Positions 1 through 15,065 of a stretch of 64,000 nucleotides of DNA are shown here, piece after piece. Source of the DNA: Astropecten irregularis (taxonomy: Eukaryota; Echinodermata; Asteroidea; Paxillosida; Astropectinidae); the NCBI GenBank assembly GCA_963971285.1, contig OZ020250.1, positions 21,976,783 to 22,040,782 of the forward strand, in the 5' to 3' direction. Below the pieces are notes generated by a model, which was given only the letters and a program-made list of their open reading frames with translations, searched no databases and was not told the origin of the DNA. The position numbers and the translations under genes were made by a program. How positions within the stretch are numbered: position 1 is the first letter of the stretch; each line of letters opens with the position of its first letter.

Positions 1-3000
1 TAAAATGACACACTGGTCAGAAAAATGACAAGGATCACAAGTTAACAAGGTGATGGAAACTGACATTGTTCCTCATTACGTATTCCTTTCGGGTTTTTTC
101 TGATATGGTCGCTTCATCTGATTGCTAGATTCATTTAACCTTGGATGCTTTGTGATCATATTATTTGGTCGTTGTCATTTTTTCTGGCTCTTTATAATAT
201 GTCTCTTGACAGTAGCCATATCAAATGATGCTGCAGTAATTTCGATAATAGCTTATACTGACGCCACTGTAACAATATTTAACCAGTTACGCAAGGATAC
301 GTTCAGGATTACCTTTTCACTTAAGTCACAATGCGTGACACTCGGACGTATGTTCTTGGTTTTTTTTATATATATTATTATTCTTTGGGGTTATGTGTGT
401 GTGCGTGTGTTTCTTTTTTCTCGTATTTGAGCATTTCCGGAATGGTAGGCCCATCAATCAGAATATAGCCGGGTTGCTTCGTGCTATTCATTGGCAGTCA
501 TGCAGAAATCGTATTATTATTTTTTTCTTCACTTTTCCATTTTGTGTGTACGTGTGCGTGTATAGACTGAAAAGCTGATGTTTCTCTTTAGTTTGTTCTG
601 AACAATGCTTGTTTCCGTTTGGGCAGTCGTTTGCCCCAGACAAGGGGCAAGAAATTCAGCCATTATGGATGGGGGGGGGGGCCTTGGGGGCGACCGATTA
701 TGCAGCTTTTTGTAAGCATCAAAAGAAAAGAAGAAGAAATCCAAAATTGTACACATGATAAATCATCGACGTTCTCTTGACTAAATGAGTTATTATTTTT
801 ATTTTTATTTTAGAATCCATATTTAACGGTATGATCATATTAGACTATAGGAGAAAACCTGCATTCATATAGGCATTTCCATGGTTTGGGAAAAATTTTG
901 TAACGTAAGTTACCTCTTTTTGTGCATATTTGCATGAATTTTTAAGACATAATAGGTGGTATACTAGCTGATTCCAGTTTCCAATAAAACATTTTTAAAT
1001 TGGAGTCTTTCAAGAATGATTGATCGAAGAATAGGTCAAAGTCACTTAACAGGTAACCTATTTAATACCCTGTGGAATTACATGTACCTATATATGATGT
1101 TTGCCCAACCTTAGGAATTAAAAAAAGGACACAAGCAAGAAACAACTGGGCAGTACATTACATTAGTACATAATTTACATGTACATGTATATGTTCATAA
1201 ATTATGTAACCCATGTAGGTTCATTGTACATTTGCTGTATACAGCAATTAGGGCCTACTGCATTGCTATGCCATGCAGGTACATGTAGGAATGTGCTCTA
1301 TTTATTATCCTTATCAGTTTTTTTTTAATAAGGGTCAATGTACCCGTAATTTCATATTTAGAGTGTTGTGTAATGTGGTAATTGTACAGGTCAGTGAGTA
1401 AAACAATAAGTGCACATGCAATACTGAACATGTATACAATGCTTGTACATCATGTCCATGTGCTTATGATGTGCAGGTACTTTAGGTGTGCCATTGATGT
1501 TAAAGGTAATATCATACTTTTGGTTTTTATCAAAGAAATACAGATTCATGGGCAAAAATATCAAGACAGATACAGTAACAGTCATCTGTGAAATTTCAGT
1601 CCCATACGGTGCCCACTTTTTGAGAAAACAGTGAAAAACAGCCACAAGTCTATTCTCTTTTATTTTTGATCTTTTAAAAGATCAAAAAGATTTTCGGTCG
1701 TTGTTTGACTAATTTCTGGATAAATACACCATTTCAGGCAGACAAATTTTAACGGTATGTTTCTACCACCACCATCTTCATACCATGTAAGTTATACGTA
1801 AATCTGTGAAGATTTCTGTTTTGGTTTCTTACCAAAGTATGATACTACCTTTAATAACTATGACATCTTCAATCTGCATATAACTGCCTGCAAGTCATAT
1901 TATTATAACAGTAACATCTACTGGTGCATGTTACAGTACCAGCACATGTTGGACTGCCCAAAAACCTATTTTCATCACTCAGAGACTAAGAAAAAAATAA
2001 GAAAAGGATAGAACTAGGACAAAATAAAAAAGACGAACAAAAGTGTAAAGATGTTGTTGTGTGAGCGTGAGCTGTGTACACATCTATTTTTGGCTGAGGA
2101 GACAAATGTACTGGGACTGTATCTGACAACATCAGGAGATTAGCTGTACTCCTGTTGGATATTTTATAAGTCCCTTTTGACTGTACGTTCTCTGTCCCGG
2201 TCCCCACTGGATGAGAATGGAAGGGTCCTATTGAGCAGTTGTAATGAAAAGCTTCCTATTGCCTGTCCCAATGGCCCAGAGGGGTGTCATTGATTCCAGC
2301 TAGTAAACAAGTCAGCAAGTGCAACCCGACCAAGGGATCCCCTCAGTATTTTGGGACAGGACAGCCGAGCCGAGCCAAGCCAGGCCGGGCCATTGCAAAC
2401 ACATTCCCAGTGCACAAACCATCAAAGCTACCCTTTTCTTGAGAAATACGTACTCAGGGTTGAACTCACTTGTACTGTACTTTTATGACAGAGCTGCAAG
2501 TTACATACATGTACATCTTCCCAAGTGACAGATTTGAAATCCCAAGAAATAACACACAAATCAGAAACTTACAATCACTTTATTTTGCCATGGAGGAAGG
2601 AAAAGTTTGTATATTGTAGCTGGAGTTGGTATATTATTTTGTAGCTCTATGACTACTCGCATCTGTTGAGAGGTGAATAAAGATATATGTGCATGTAAGT
2701 GTGCTTGTGCAATATTCAATCTTCATAGTACATTACAGATTGATTAAACTCAGGGATTTTATGATACAGTTTGGTTTGTGCACTCAGTGGGTGTTCTGCT
2801 AAAATGGACGATTGACAAATATTTGAATAAAGAATGGAATACCGGTATATACTGTTGGTCTACTAAAAAATGGCTTCCCTTCAGAGTGTAGGCCTACACT
2901 GACAACATTTTCAACAACAACGTAACGTACCTGGCCAACATGTTACCGAGATTAATGTTACCGAAAATGTTGATAGTGTAGGGTTATACTCTGCTTTTAG

Positions 3001-4973
3001 TCTTTTGGGAGTATAATATTAAATTATCCGAATATGTACAGTATCTATGGATCATCAACTGATTTCTGAATACATTTGTGGTTTGTAATGGTTAATTGAT
3101 ATGTCCAGTAGCAAAATTGATATACAGTGTATTAGCAAGTAGGCCTATGGGTTTCATGACGTAAACATAATGAAAGTGAAACAGATATCCCTGAAACATC
3201 ATGTACAATAGATGGAGGGTAATATATTCAGAATGAAGTTAAAACTTACAGTTATGTCAGTATGTACATTTTCAAAAATGGCCTTCGGTTTGTGTGTAGG
3301 CTAGCTGCTACACTTTTGGTACCCAATTACTGGACTTCTGATGTGAACTGGAGTCTATTCTTTCTCTGTTATTGTGTAAAATCAGGTGAAAAAACTTCTA
3401 GATAACCGATTCTATGATATACAGTTAGATGATGTAACAGCAAGGACATTTGATTGTAATGGGAACAATGATTGTTAGCTATAGCCAAGCTTTAGAATAA
3501 ATCATATTCATCATTATTATTCTTTCCGCTCCATCTGCCCAGCTAGCTGGCTAGGGGAAAAACCTAGGAGATTACTTCGTGATCTACTCTGTGAACCGCA
3601 ATCACTATTCGGGACAGAGAGTCGTGCCCAACTTTGATTGCTCCATTATTTTTTGTTTATGGTTTGTTTATTTTATTTATTTTATTTGTTTTATTCCTCG
3701 CCGATTTCATAAAAAAAGGAGGACTAAGTTTGAGGCTCTTAATGAAATCGCTCTTCGGGTGTACATGTCGTTCCGGAAACAGGTCGTGTGTAATGACATC
3801 AGCCCTGGGGCTACACATGCAAAGGCATCCAATTGATCATGTCACCCACCATCTTTTTATCACAACCACACCACCACCCCCCCCCCCCCCCCCTCCGTCA
3901 ACAAAAATGAAGACCTAAATTAAATATTGGCATATGATGCTTTGTTCATGTTGTTTTGTTCTGTTTTGATTTGTTTACTTAAAGTGCTTTGAACCAGAGG
4001 TTGCATTTGTTTATAAAAACACAATGTCTTTGTAAATTTGCTCAAATGACGTCAGTTTCGAAATGAAAGATAATTTGAAGTTTCAAATTGTTGAATTTTG
4101 TTTTCTTTTTGGACTGGTGATGGGGAGCAGCATTGTTTAGAGATCCGAGATGAGAATCATGTTCATGGCATGTCGCTTGATACTCATCAATGACCAGTGC
4201 ACACTCAGTGTCATAGAATTGGAGCATTCCTCTCCATACTGCTACAAATACGGTTAAACCGCAACCAAGGAAACAATGCAGGCATTGTGTTTCATTCTTA
4301 GAGAGAACAATGAAAATTCAACTCTATATTAATGAGCCCTGCAGTTGAGATAAGATTGATTTACGTCTTCTGTAGAGTGCAGGTCAGGAAGTTGGTTCTC
4401 AAGGGCAAGGTCATGAATCTGAATTGTTAAGGGGGCCTCCATTTGGAGTCTCTCATAGAAATTCCAGAAGGCATTCACCAAGTCCAAGACCAGGACAGTT
4501 CCGAGCCTGCTTCTAAAATATTTTCATGGGGCACATCGGTGTTGAATCAGCAGAACCTTTTCTTTTTCCGTGTATTGTCAGGTCAGTGTAGAATCAGTGG
4601 TTGAGAAAAGTCGGCCAACTTTGGGAAGTTTGAAACGGGCCACAGCCTTATTTCCCCAGATTCAGCCGAGTGAATGCAACGCCATGTTGATACTAGTCAT
4701 GCTTCCATGCATGATAGGCAACTTGATTTCATAGCGGAAAGGAAAACAGAAATTGTGTAATCAGCCTTTCTTTATCCCCCTTTTTTTTTGGATGGGGATA
4801 TTTTTGTAAGGAGTCTTTGCACCTTAGCACCTATCAATCACTAGTTTGTACTTTTCAACATGCCCACGAAATATGTCACAAAATGAAAGTTAATTCTAGT
4901 AATAAACTGCTGCAAACTGCTCATCAACCAAAACAATGACCTGAAATTATAAAATGGTTGCAGTTAGGAGGGT

Positions 4974-5054
4974 CTGACTTGCCTATCCTAGCAGGATCTT
5001 GATTTAGCTTACAAAAAAGACCCTGCTAGGATTGAAACGTCAGGCCCTCCTTAC
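4974..5054. repeat. Inverted pair of the dispersed GATCCTGCTAGGAT motif
   Basis: Two copies of a short motif lie head to head. The left copy reads GGAGGGTCTGAC and then ATCCTAGCAGGATCTT; the right copy reads AAGACCCTGCTAGGAT and then GTCAGGCCCTCC. Together they fold into a hairpin with a loop of roughly 16 bases. Other copies of the same motif are at about 19661-19712, 53478-53533 and 59421-59529, so this is a dispersed repeat and not a chance palindrome. Confidence 0.6.
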
Positions 5055-8000
5055 TCCAAAGCAAAATAAAAGTTAAAATGAAAAAAAAAAGTGAGAAAAT
5101 ACAAAATGAGTTCTTTATTTCTTATGTGAGGGCACAATCACAACAAAGTCTAGCATTTACAGTAAGAAAGGGATTGGGCCAACTGTGTTAAAATTTCAAT
5201 CTGAAAAGGGGCTGTTTGTAGACTAGAAACAACTTCAAGTTTTGTTTCAATATTATCAGAACAAGAGAAAATGCACATTTGGCAGCACAACTCGAGGTGC
5301 CAGTTGTGAGGGAGTACCCTTAATACTGTATTCTGGGTCTGTAGTGTAATTGGACCAGGCCGAGAGGAAGCTTTCAGTTTTGTGGTTGACCTCAGGGTCA
5401 GCCAGACTACAATGATTGGGCTGAGGATTACCACAAGTTGACAGTTGAGGCTTAAAGGGGCCGTCAGACTTCTTGCTAGTGAGTCGTGGACTGGAACTAT
5501 TGATGTGATGATCTAACCTGAGTTTTGACAGAGTTGTTTGTTTGGTGAGGAGCGAGATGGTTATAGTGCCTTAAAGGCGATGTCCAGATAAAGTGGATTG
5601 GAATGGTTTTACCAGAGAGCGGCAGTTGTGTCTAATTGGGATTATATTGCCATGTGGTTATGTGGTCCAAGTAGACTGGATATACATGCATTATGTGCAG
5701 AATGTGACCGTAGTTATTAAAGGGGCTAGATGTGCAGACTTTCTGGTTTCAAGTGGAGGGAGCCAGAAACTGACAATTTGCTTCTTTTAAAGATGATACA
5801 GTTCTGCCTTGAAGTGGGGCTGTCTAATTTTACATCAGAAAGAAGGACATGTACTTCCATTACTGTGCCTTATTGCTAGGTTATTGTGTCTATAGAGTTT
5901 AGCAAAAGGAATATTTCAGTAGCACAAGAGGCATTTCTTCTGGTAGTTTGTCTCCATTCCCAAGAATATGCAAATTTTAAGAGGAGGATTATTTCCTCTT
6001 GGAGATTACTTGAAACTGGTAAGGTACTAGTAAATTGTCTCATGTGGCATGGGCCTGTACATTTACGCGCACTTGTTAGTCCAACAGTTGATTTTACACC
6101 TAGCACTCATGTAATGATGTCCTACTGTACTCAGTACAACCAAGAAGCTCTTCCTAGCTCCATGATACAACCACAAGCAAGCATTGCAAGCCCACATGTA
6201 CACACATGTGTGCATGTCATTGGCAGAGCAAGCCCAGACTCTGACTACATGCCATGTGATTGTGATTCCATCTGCTAATCAGTGTGTGATCCCTAATATG
6301 CTAATATGCTCAAGCTGACATGTGCCCATTAAACTTGACGCATATATCTGGAGGAGATTTCCTGTCAGTTTAATTCTGAAGGACGTGGCTTTGCAATTTA
6401 TAATGGAGAGGAATCTCTTGATTTCATCATTTTCTTTCGGGCCAATTTATATGGACATAGAACTGTTCTTTGCTGAAAACGTTAGAATCGTTCAAAAGTG
6501 TCTCCAAACTCATCGTAACTTACTATCAATCGTAAGACGTATGGTGCATTGCAGCCCTATACTTAGGATACGATGGGTTATCCTTCGTGACTCGAGGTAC
6601 GATCGATCGTAGGGCTTCGTCAAATCGATCCAGGATTGTTTATGTGTTTATAAGTTATTTGTTTAAGATACTATTTTCCAACTAAAAGAACTTCCTTTTG
6701 TTCTAGCATTACTACATGGTTTTAGTGACCTGATGATGGGATAATCATAAGGTGGACCCAAGATACCTTTCCTTTTTCCTTTTTCTTGATTTCTTGTGAA
6801 TTGTTCACCTCAGTAAGAGTGCAAAACATTTGAGAGAGGAATAGTTGATGCCTGACTGAAAATTAGCCATAGTTTTGCTGAAATAGAACTTATGCGCAAA
6901 GGGAAAAAAAACCTAGGAAGAACTAGAATATTGAAGTTGTTTTTTTGGCGTAATGTGTAATCATTGTGTCGTCTCCTAGAATTACTAGTTGCGTGATTGA
7001 TCTGTTAGTTTTGTTGCGACTTTTATTTTTGTATTCTCACCCTTTTTGAGAGTTAGATATCAAATCCACATGGTTTCCCACGGTATTCCTTAAGTCAGTA
7101 ACCAAAGACTAAAATATGTTAAAGTGATCTTTATTACATAAGAAGGGAGAGAGATATAAACACATGCTTCACAGGGAAAGGTATTGTGGCTGGGATATAT
7201 CCGCGGCTTGGTTTTGCGATTAGACGAGAAATATCCCAGTTGCTGGGGATTTTGTGTGTGTGGATTCCATGGCGTAGGACCTTAGCTAACACTAACAGGC
7301 CAACACTAACAGGCCACGCTGCTGGAATCTGGTTGTTGCCTTACAATAGCACCAGGTTAAGTTGTTGACTGCGGACATCAAGTACTTTTGGCAGCTGCAG
7401 GACATGTGATTTGGGTGGAACGATCCATTTTTGTGAAGGGGGATGGTGGATGGGAACATGGAAGAATGCGAGGATTTGAAGTGATGCTAGTCCCAAATGG
7501 TATAGCCCATTTCATTGGAGCAACATGCCTTTCATTACAGGGACTAGGAGTGTCCCTATAAATAAATGTTATTCACAGCCCAGTTGAAGCACAACAAAAA
7601 GTTGGTTCTGAAGAAATTCTTCAAAGTCAAGGATAAGTGATTTCAAATAAATTTTTTGCGAACATATTTTGGAGCTTTCAATGGTCTGTAGGCTGTACAA
7701 GTTGTATATAATTAAATGTACTTCCTATGTTCATTGTTGGACTTGTTTATGCCAATTTCACATTTTTTAAAAAAGGTAAATTTTGAATTGATAATCTTTA
7801 CTAGGTAAGAAAAAAGACAAGCCTTCATTCCATTCCTTGGCCCCCCTAAATAAAAATCATCAATGATTTAGGCCTATTGCACTTGCAGTTAACTTTACAA
7901 CAGACTAATGTAATGGTGTTTTTGTATTAAGCTCCATAGGCCTGCATCATGCATGTTTTTTGTCACACACAAAAAATGCATTCATTTCACACACACCTGG

Positions 8001-8966
8001 GCAATTCATCATTTAAACAGCTCCTGTTTGACTGTGGGATTTAGATATGCAAACATTTAGTTGTCACTCATCAGGTGTTGAGATTGAAATAGCGCCCTCT
8101 TGTGATATGCCTTCTTCGTTTAATCCATATTTTGAGTCAATGTTTTTATGCAAAATTTGACAAAGTTTGCATTTTATTGCTTGAGAAAGTGTCTACTCAC
8201 TCAGCTATATTCTTCCTGGTTATTGGTCTAAATGTATTACACTGGATTCCATCTAAGTTAATTCTTTATGAAACATTCAGTAGGTTCCTTGTTACTGCTA
8301 ATAATTAACACTTGCACATGTATACAACATGTATTCGTCTTTAATCCTAAGTGGTGAGAAACAAAGTGTCTAGCTTATGGCTGCAAACACCACAGTCTTA
8401 TTGCTTAGGCTTGAATTCACTCTGTGGAAATATCCACAAGATCTTGAGATTTATGCACCGGGCCTCTTACCCAGGGCACTGCAACCAAGGATAGATTACA
8501 GTTATCACCATACAGTATCATGTAATAGGATAGTCAAAAGGAAATTGTCTCTTCTTCTAAAAGCTTTTAGCTGAAACTGCTCGATTTCCCAATTTTTTTT
8601 TCATGGCACTTGCTATTTTCTACCTATAGAGGGCAGCAGACTACTTTGCCAGTGATGATATGCCTTGAGCCTACTGGTTTTCACCATATTTAGACATACA
8701 TGTAGATTCTGCATGCTCTGTGTGTGCTATGAATATGCATGAAGTCACTACAGGAGTCATGTTTCAGCCATACAACTGCAAACATTTATGCTGTTGTATG
8801 AATATTCATTGCCCTTGGAGGAGGATGCTGTTCTTTCCATCATCATCATTCAGTTGCTACATGTATGGGCAATAATTCATGCTGTGCATGATCGCTACAT
8901 GGACAGGTACATGCATGTAATCACTGGGGATACCTGTCCTGCCAATCTTACCATTAAAATAAGATC

Positions 8967-9186
8967 GGGGCAAATTTCATGGCCCTGCTTATAGCACACA
9001 AATTTGCTAAGCATAAAAATTCTGTCTAAATAAAAAAAATTCTATGTGTTGTTTATCACTAGTGATTGTTCTTTGGCTGTTGTTGAATTTCAAATGGAAT
9101 TTTTAATGGGGTTTTGTTTTATTGGGCAAGACATTTTTGTGCTAAGCAATTTTTGTTGCGCTTAGCAGCTCCATGAAATTGGCCCC
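8967..9186 (-). repeat. Foldback (MITE-like) element, subfamily A, copy 1
   Basis: The 220-bp segment starts GGGGCAAATTTCATGG and ends CCATGAAATTGGCCCC, so its ends are near-perfect inverted repeats. Its interior, read on the minus strand, contains a CAACAGCCAAAGAACAATCA block that recurs in the copy at 23917-24140. It has no coding capacity. I could not identify a convincing target-site duplication. Confidence 0.65.
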
Positions 9187-12100
9187 AGGTTTCAGTGTAT
9201 GCTACCATTTCAAATTTTAAGATCAGTTTCTCCAGGAGTCTTGGTTTCTGCAGTGAGCTTTGTATTCATAATTTGAGGTGAACTTTTCAGTTTGGGAGAC
9301 AAGATTGACGAGAAGGGTAGTTGATAGTATTAGATGTTTCTATTTTTTTCTAATAATTTATTCTATGACCTTGGAGGGAATGTAGAAACTTAGATTTCGC
9401 ATTCAATTGTTCATTCTACGCATGGTGAATTTACCACTTCAAACCTTTAAAAGGGGGAAAAAGGTAAAAAAAAAAAAAGTATTTTAATTATTTCGTTTTG
9501 ATGGTCAGTGATAACTAATATTAGACCTAATTTTTGTTATGGTGGTAATTTTTTTCTTTTAGAGCTAATTACCTTCTGCACAAAAAGTGTCATTTACAAA
9601 TTTCATGTAGCAACCGGGAAATGTATTTGGCCGAAAAGTTTTTCCTCTATTTCCTTTTCTTATGCGGACGTTAACAGAACAATGTATTGTGACCCATTTT
9701 GAAAAGCCGGAGCCTCAGGTAGCAGAGTTGTAAATGCACAGACCCAGTTGTGTAACCTTTATATTGATCCAATCCATACAATAAGTGGTTGGTAAATTAG
9801 GTGAGATTCAAACTACATGTGGCCCAAGGACTATTTTAAACGAATTCATGAATGCCGCTGTTGAAAAAGAGAAATTTGTTAGATTTTTTTCTTCTTCTTC
9901 TTTTTTTGTTTGTCGGTGCAGAGAATTCAGCATTGCAGTGGCCATTTTTAATTTTGGAGATGCTAGAAAGAAATTCAAGTTGTTGTTGCTTTTTTGGGGT
10001 GTGAATTAAATTGAAGTTGCTGGTGTAATTAACAGCCCATTTACTCTGAAAAAGGTCTCTTAGGGGTCTTTGATAAAGCGTTGCACATGATGTATTTGGA
10101 ACGGGAAATATTTATTTTGCTGAGGTGGAACTATTCTGCCGAAGTCAGTATTTATATGCCGTTCATCTTGCCAATAACGAGTGCCACAACAGGATTTGTC
10201 ATTCATTTAATGTTTCCAAATCCAGACTTTGAAAATTCAGAACAATGCATCATCAAATGTTGCCTTATATCCAACAAATGAATCTCAGTAAATTACCACT
10301 CTGTTCTACGGACCACTTTAAGGACAATTTGAGATCGGTACAAACCCTGACTACAAATGGTTGATTACTTGTACAGTATCAAGACTCTTCATTTTCAGCA
10401 CTCGCGACACAAGAACATCTTGGAAACCATTCTACCATCCTTTTTTTTCTTCTTTCCATATTTCATCGGCTTTTGTTTTGATACAGTAGAAACAATTTCT
10501 CACCATCTTTCATTCCTAGGATTAAACTAGCATCTTCATTTGATGGGCAAACAAGCTGTTCATCAGAGTCTAATAGAGAGCCGGTTTCATCATTGTGTCA
10601 ATCTTCCTTTCTTTTTCGAAGACCCTTTTCTTAATGAGCCTTCTATTAGTATTACCATGGAAAATAAAGCGCAGAGTTTTGATATGATTGGAAAGCAGTC
10701 TGTTGTTCACTTGTCGTCCCTCTTAGCAGAAATTGTCTCTGGACCTAGCAGGAGAGTTTCATAATGGGTCTTTGTTGTGATATCTCTCCACCTGGCCAAG
10801 ACTCTGACCTGTGTTGTATGCTGGGTTTTCTTCCAGATACTCTGTTTGTATCTAGTGAATCTTCATCTAAGACTTGAATGGTGCGACAAATGAAACATGA
10901 CGAACACCCATTTTTCATTGCAAGCCAATTTTGGGCACACCATTTACAAATTCTGCCTAAAACCTTGTATTAGTTCTTTTTTCTCCGTTCCTACCAGCAA
11001 CTCTACCAGGGAAGATGGTGGGGATGTCAGTGCAATGAGTGCATGCTGTCTCAAATTTACGTGACCAGCTAGTTTCTGTTTGGTCAAATCACATGGATAA
11101 TTACGATTATAAAATCCAAAAAACATAACAAAATAGAAACAAATTGAAGCAAAAAGAAGATAAATTTTGACAATCCTTCCACGTCTCGTCTGTGGACGTT
11201 GTCCTTCCTGTAAATGGTCATCTGCTTAAAGGACATCCCTTTCATTATATGATGAGCTCTCTGCTATTTCTTATGTCTATCCTATCCATAATGACATCGC
11301 AGACGGAGGGCCAAACCATGCTGGGTTGTCCTCATTACTGGCTCACATTTTAAGAGAAAAAAGGGAGCGTCATTGTTGTACATGTCGGTACAGAATGAGA
11401 CAATATTTTTTAGAAAAATAAACTCTGATTAATTGGGCTCAGCTGTGATCATCAGAACATGATGATGTCAATTCTAACCTTGAAAGTGGAGTATGTTTGT
11501 CACCTCATGGGACGGTCAAAAGTCGACGATAGTCAGAAGTTGATGGTGCGTGGAATCTTGCAGACTGTGAGGGAGTGGGATTAAAGTTTTCTTGCTTCGT
11601 GTTGTAACCTTGTTATCATATCATGCTTCTCACCATGGAGTCCTGGACTTGTATGTAGTTTGGGAAGGACATAATCATCACAATGTTACTCAGCTGATTC
11701 ACAAGTGTTTGACTTGAGATAGAGTTCTTGTCCTGCGTTTGCAGCTTATGCTAAGTGTTGATGAGAATATTTTTAAGGATACAAACCCAATAATACACAG
11801 ATTGTAAAATGATAAAACACATCCAAACCACGTTTTGGTTCCAAACAATTTGATCAGAGCAGTACATGTAATTAATGTATTGTTCAGAATATTATTTATT
11901 ATAAAAGATTATTGAGGATTAGTTGAAAAAGATCTATTTGTCCAACCGGTAACCAAAACTTTTAAGTTCATTTTCAGTTCTGCATAATTAGGCAATTATT
12001 TCATTCATATTATTTCTTCCTCTCCATTGCCAGTAGTTTTGGCTCCAGATGACAACAAGATTGACTGTATTGTCACTAATGAACCAAATGTCCTTCATGC

Positions 12101-14804
12101 AGGCAGTGCAGTGCCTGACATTTTTAGTTTAAATATTTATAGTTCCTTCTTACACTCATGTCCAAACTAACAACGTCTTGAACTAAGACTAGTTGATCAG
12201 CTTATTCCCCTCAGCTTTTAAAGGATCAGATTATGGTTTCAACTCTATTCTCTATGTCCATTTGAAGGATTAAACACACTGATTGAAGCAGAGGTTTGGG
12301 GCTACGGATTCAGAGTACATATTGTGAAAACCACAACCTGGAGTGGATTGCATTTGTTGGCATATAGATAGAGACGAAGCCACATCCATAGCCTGAGTGA
12401 AAATTTCTAACACACTGGACCTTAATGATGTTCAATATTTGTACAAGCATTATACCTTATTGTGCGTGTAAACATGGCATTTCACAGTTCTTTATATTGT
12501 GCGGAAGCAAATTAGTATGAATGGTTTTAATGGCTTGTCTTGTTAATTACATTTGACAGTCAGTTTATATTGTTGAGCATTCATTGACACTCTTCAAACA
12601 TCCATGTCCCAGTGGCAAGGACACCTTTTAAGACATTATTATTCCCTGTTTAATTTGAAGCAGTTTGAATGTGCGAGCAAGGCATTGTGTCCTCCCTTGT
12701 TGGCACTTTCGCAAACTTAGTTTTGTCTCCTTTGGTCTTGAATTAAAAAAAGAAAATGGATAGTGCTCTGTTCTGATTTAGTCAGAACTATCCGCTGATA
12801 AAATTTAAACCAACTACTGCGGGAGAGAGTTTTTCACTTGTAAAATTAATCAAGGAAATGGAACGAAATGAATTGTATTTTTGATTCAGTTACGTCGATG
12901 TGTTGAATTATTGGTAAAGGTAGACATTATCCATCAAAGTGTGTCTGGATAAAGAATAACAAACAAACAAATCAAATCAAATCAAGATATTTGATTAGCT
13001 TGTCGGCCCAGTTGAAGCAGTTGATCAAAAGAGTCGGTAGGTTGTAGTACAATGCGGTGGAAAATGTCAGTCCGTCTGTAAAGAATGGCTAAGTTGTCTG
13101 GCAAATAACCACCACCCTTTGATTTCATAGGGAAAGTCATTTTTCTTCGTAGATCTTGGTTTTTTTTTTAAATCCCAACCCCTGCAGATCTCTTGTGGTG
13201 CAGACGGAGACAATAGCAGTAGGAGAATAATTGGGAGGGGACTCGGCCGTTCACAGACAGGCCTAGTCTTTGATGATTGATAGCAACGCCACAGGCATTT
13301 CTTGGCATTCACAAAACGAAAACGTAAAACAACCTGAGAAGCTGATTATCAGTGACTGCGGTGATAAAGACATCACAGGATCAATGTTGATGCAATAAGG
13401 ACTTACAAGGAATCTAAGAAGCAATGCTCTAATGACGAGAAATAGAATGACTAATGTGTAAAATGTTGTGTGCCCAACCAGCATGCATCATGCCGACATC
13501 TAAAAAAAAAAAGAAGAATAAAAAGACAGGGGGAAAAATTGACAAGGTCGTTTGCGGTGCGGCGCCTTTGTCAGCCATACCTCTTTAAATAACACTCAGA
13601 GAGAACATTTTGTAGGAGACGGAACCTGTTAAAAAAAAATTCAAAAATTGGACGGCATTGAAATAGAGTCTGATTGAAATCGGTCTTGTCTTCTGAAGAA
13701 CAGACAATGAATGCATGTTTTACTGTGAACTGGAACGGAACAGCACATTGCTGATTCAAAAAGTGCACCTCCGCTGGTAATTATGGTTTCTTTGTTTAAT
13801 GGAGACATTGCCTCATTGTTCAGATTTCATCACCAGAAATAACCATGTTCACCTAAACAGGCCACTCATTGTCACTACAGCTTCACAGGTTCATGTCGGC
13901 ATCACCGATTATTAAGTCAACCGAATGACAACAAAAGGACAGTCAGATTCCTGCAGCTAATTCAGACTAGTATGGTTTGCTCATAGCAATGATTTCCTTT
14001 GATCTTGTTCCCTTTTTTTAGGCCTTTTTTTTAAACCAAGGCCACGATATTTCTCCCCAAAGTGTACAAGATTTGAGTTTTGGTGCAAACGAATCATGGA
14101 CTTGGTTCATATTGCTGTGGGTTCTTCGCAGATTTTACTGTTACTCTCTAAAAAGAGACAATGAAAAGAATGACCAGAAATAAAACAAAACAAAAACACA
14201 CTGTGATTTTATTGACAGTATTGCCAGTACTGCCAGCACTGCTTTTCGGTTGTTTTTTAATTGGACAGATAATAAACGAGCGCCCGATTTATGTCAAAAG
14301 AAGGTATTTTGCCAAGTTCGTGGCTGTGTAACTTGAACCCCTACACTCAGCAATTTTATGAGGTACTTAATCCAGCGTAATGTTGTTCAAGGAGAACAAA
14401 TTGCTTGCGTTGATAACCGTGGCAACTGAATCATATTCTCCCTCTCTCTCAGATTTGTGTGCGTGTTAGCATCAATGGCCGCTGTAATACCCCGATCCTG
14501 GTAGTTCGTGGCACGGAGTCATTTTGCGAAATTAATAAAGAACTGATTTGTCTCTGTTTAGTTTTGTGGAATGATTCAGTGGGTTGGGGAAGGGGGGGGG
14601 GCACCAAGGTCGGAGCAGATTTCATTTATCTGTGGTCTTTAGATGTGAATGGAGGATTGATTTGCTGGGTTTATATAGGCACGTCTAATATGACGTTGAT
14701 TGTGAGTAATGCTTGTGGAAGGTATTTTGTGCACGTTACATATCAGTATGGTTTGTTGTTAGGCAGACGGTTGGATTGGTAGATTGGTCTGTGAATTTTG
14801 TTGG

Positions 14805-14940
14805 ATCAACATTGGTCAGACATGCATTGGACAAGGGTTTCTTTTGTACACCTGTAGTGGTCAAATATCCATTGGCCAGACCTCTGTTGGTCAGGCATCC
14901 ATTGGTCAGACATCCTTTGGTCTGGACCTCTGTTGGTGAA
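14805..14940 (+). repeat. Degenerate minisatellite, about 15-bp period
   Basis: Variants of CATCCATTGGTCAGA recur about every 15 bases (for example around 14868, 14895, 14910), interleaved with CCTCTGTTGGTCAGG-type units. Because the period is a multiple of three, it produces a repetitive open frame (HPLVR-like) that is not otherwise gene-like. Confidence 0.5.
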
Positions 14941-15065
14941 GAATCTCCTTGTTGGACCCTTCCCAGTTACTTTGTTCACTCCTAGAATACCAGTATAGTC
15001 TACAAGCTGATCAGTGGGTTTCATGCTGAATAGTCAATGTCTGAGTTGAGTTGAATACTTAATAG

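Noticed and set aside
5886-6278. 130-residue open frame on the plus strand
   Set aside because: No domain, no splice partners and mixed composition; the opposite strand is also open over part of it. Consistent with chance.
14459-14782. 107-residue open frame
   Set aside because: Low-complexity glycine stretch from a G-rich run, no recognisable family and no supporting signals.
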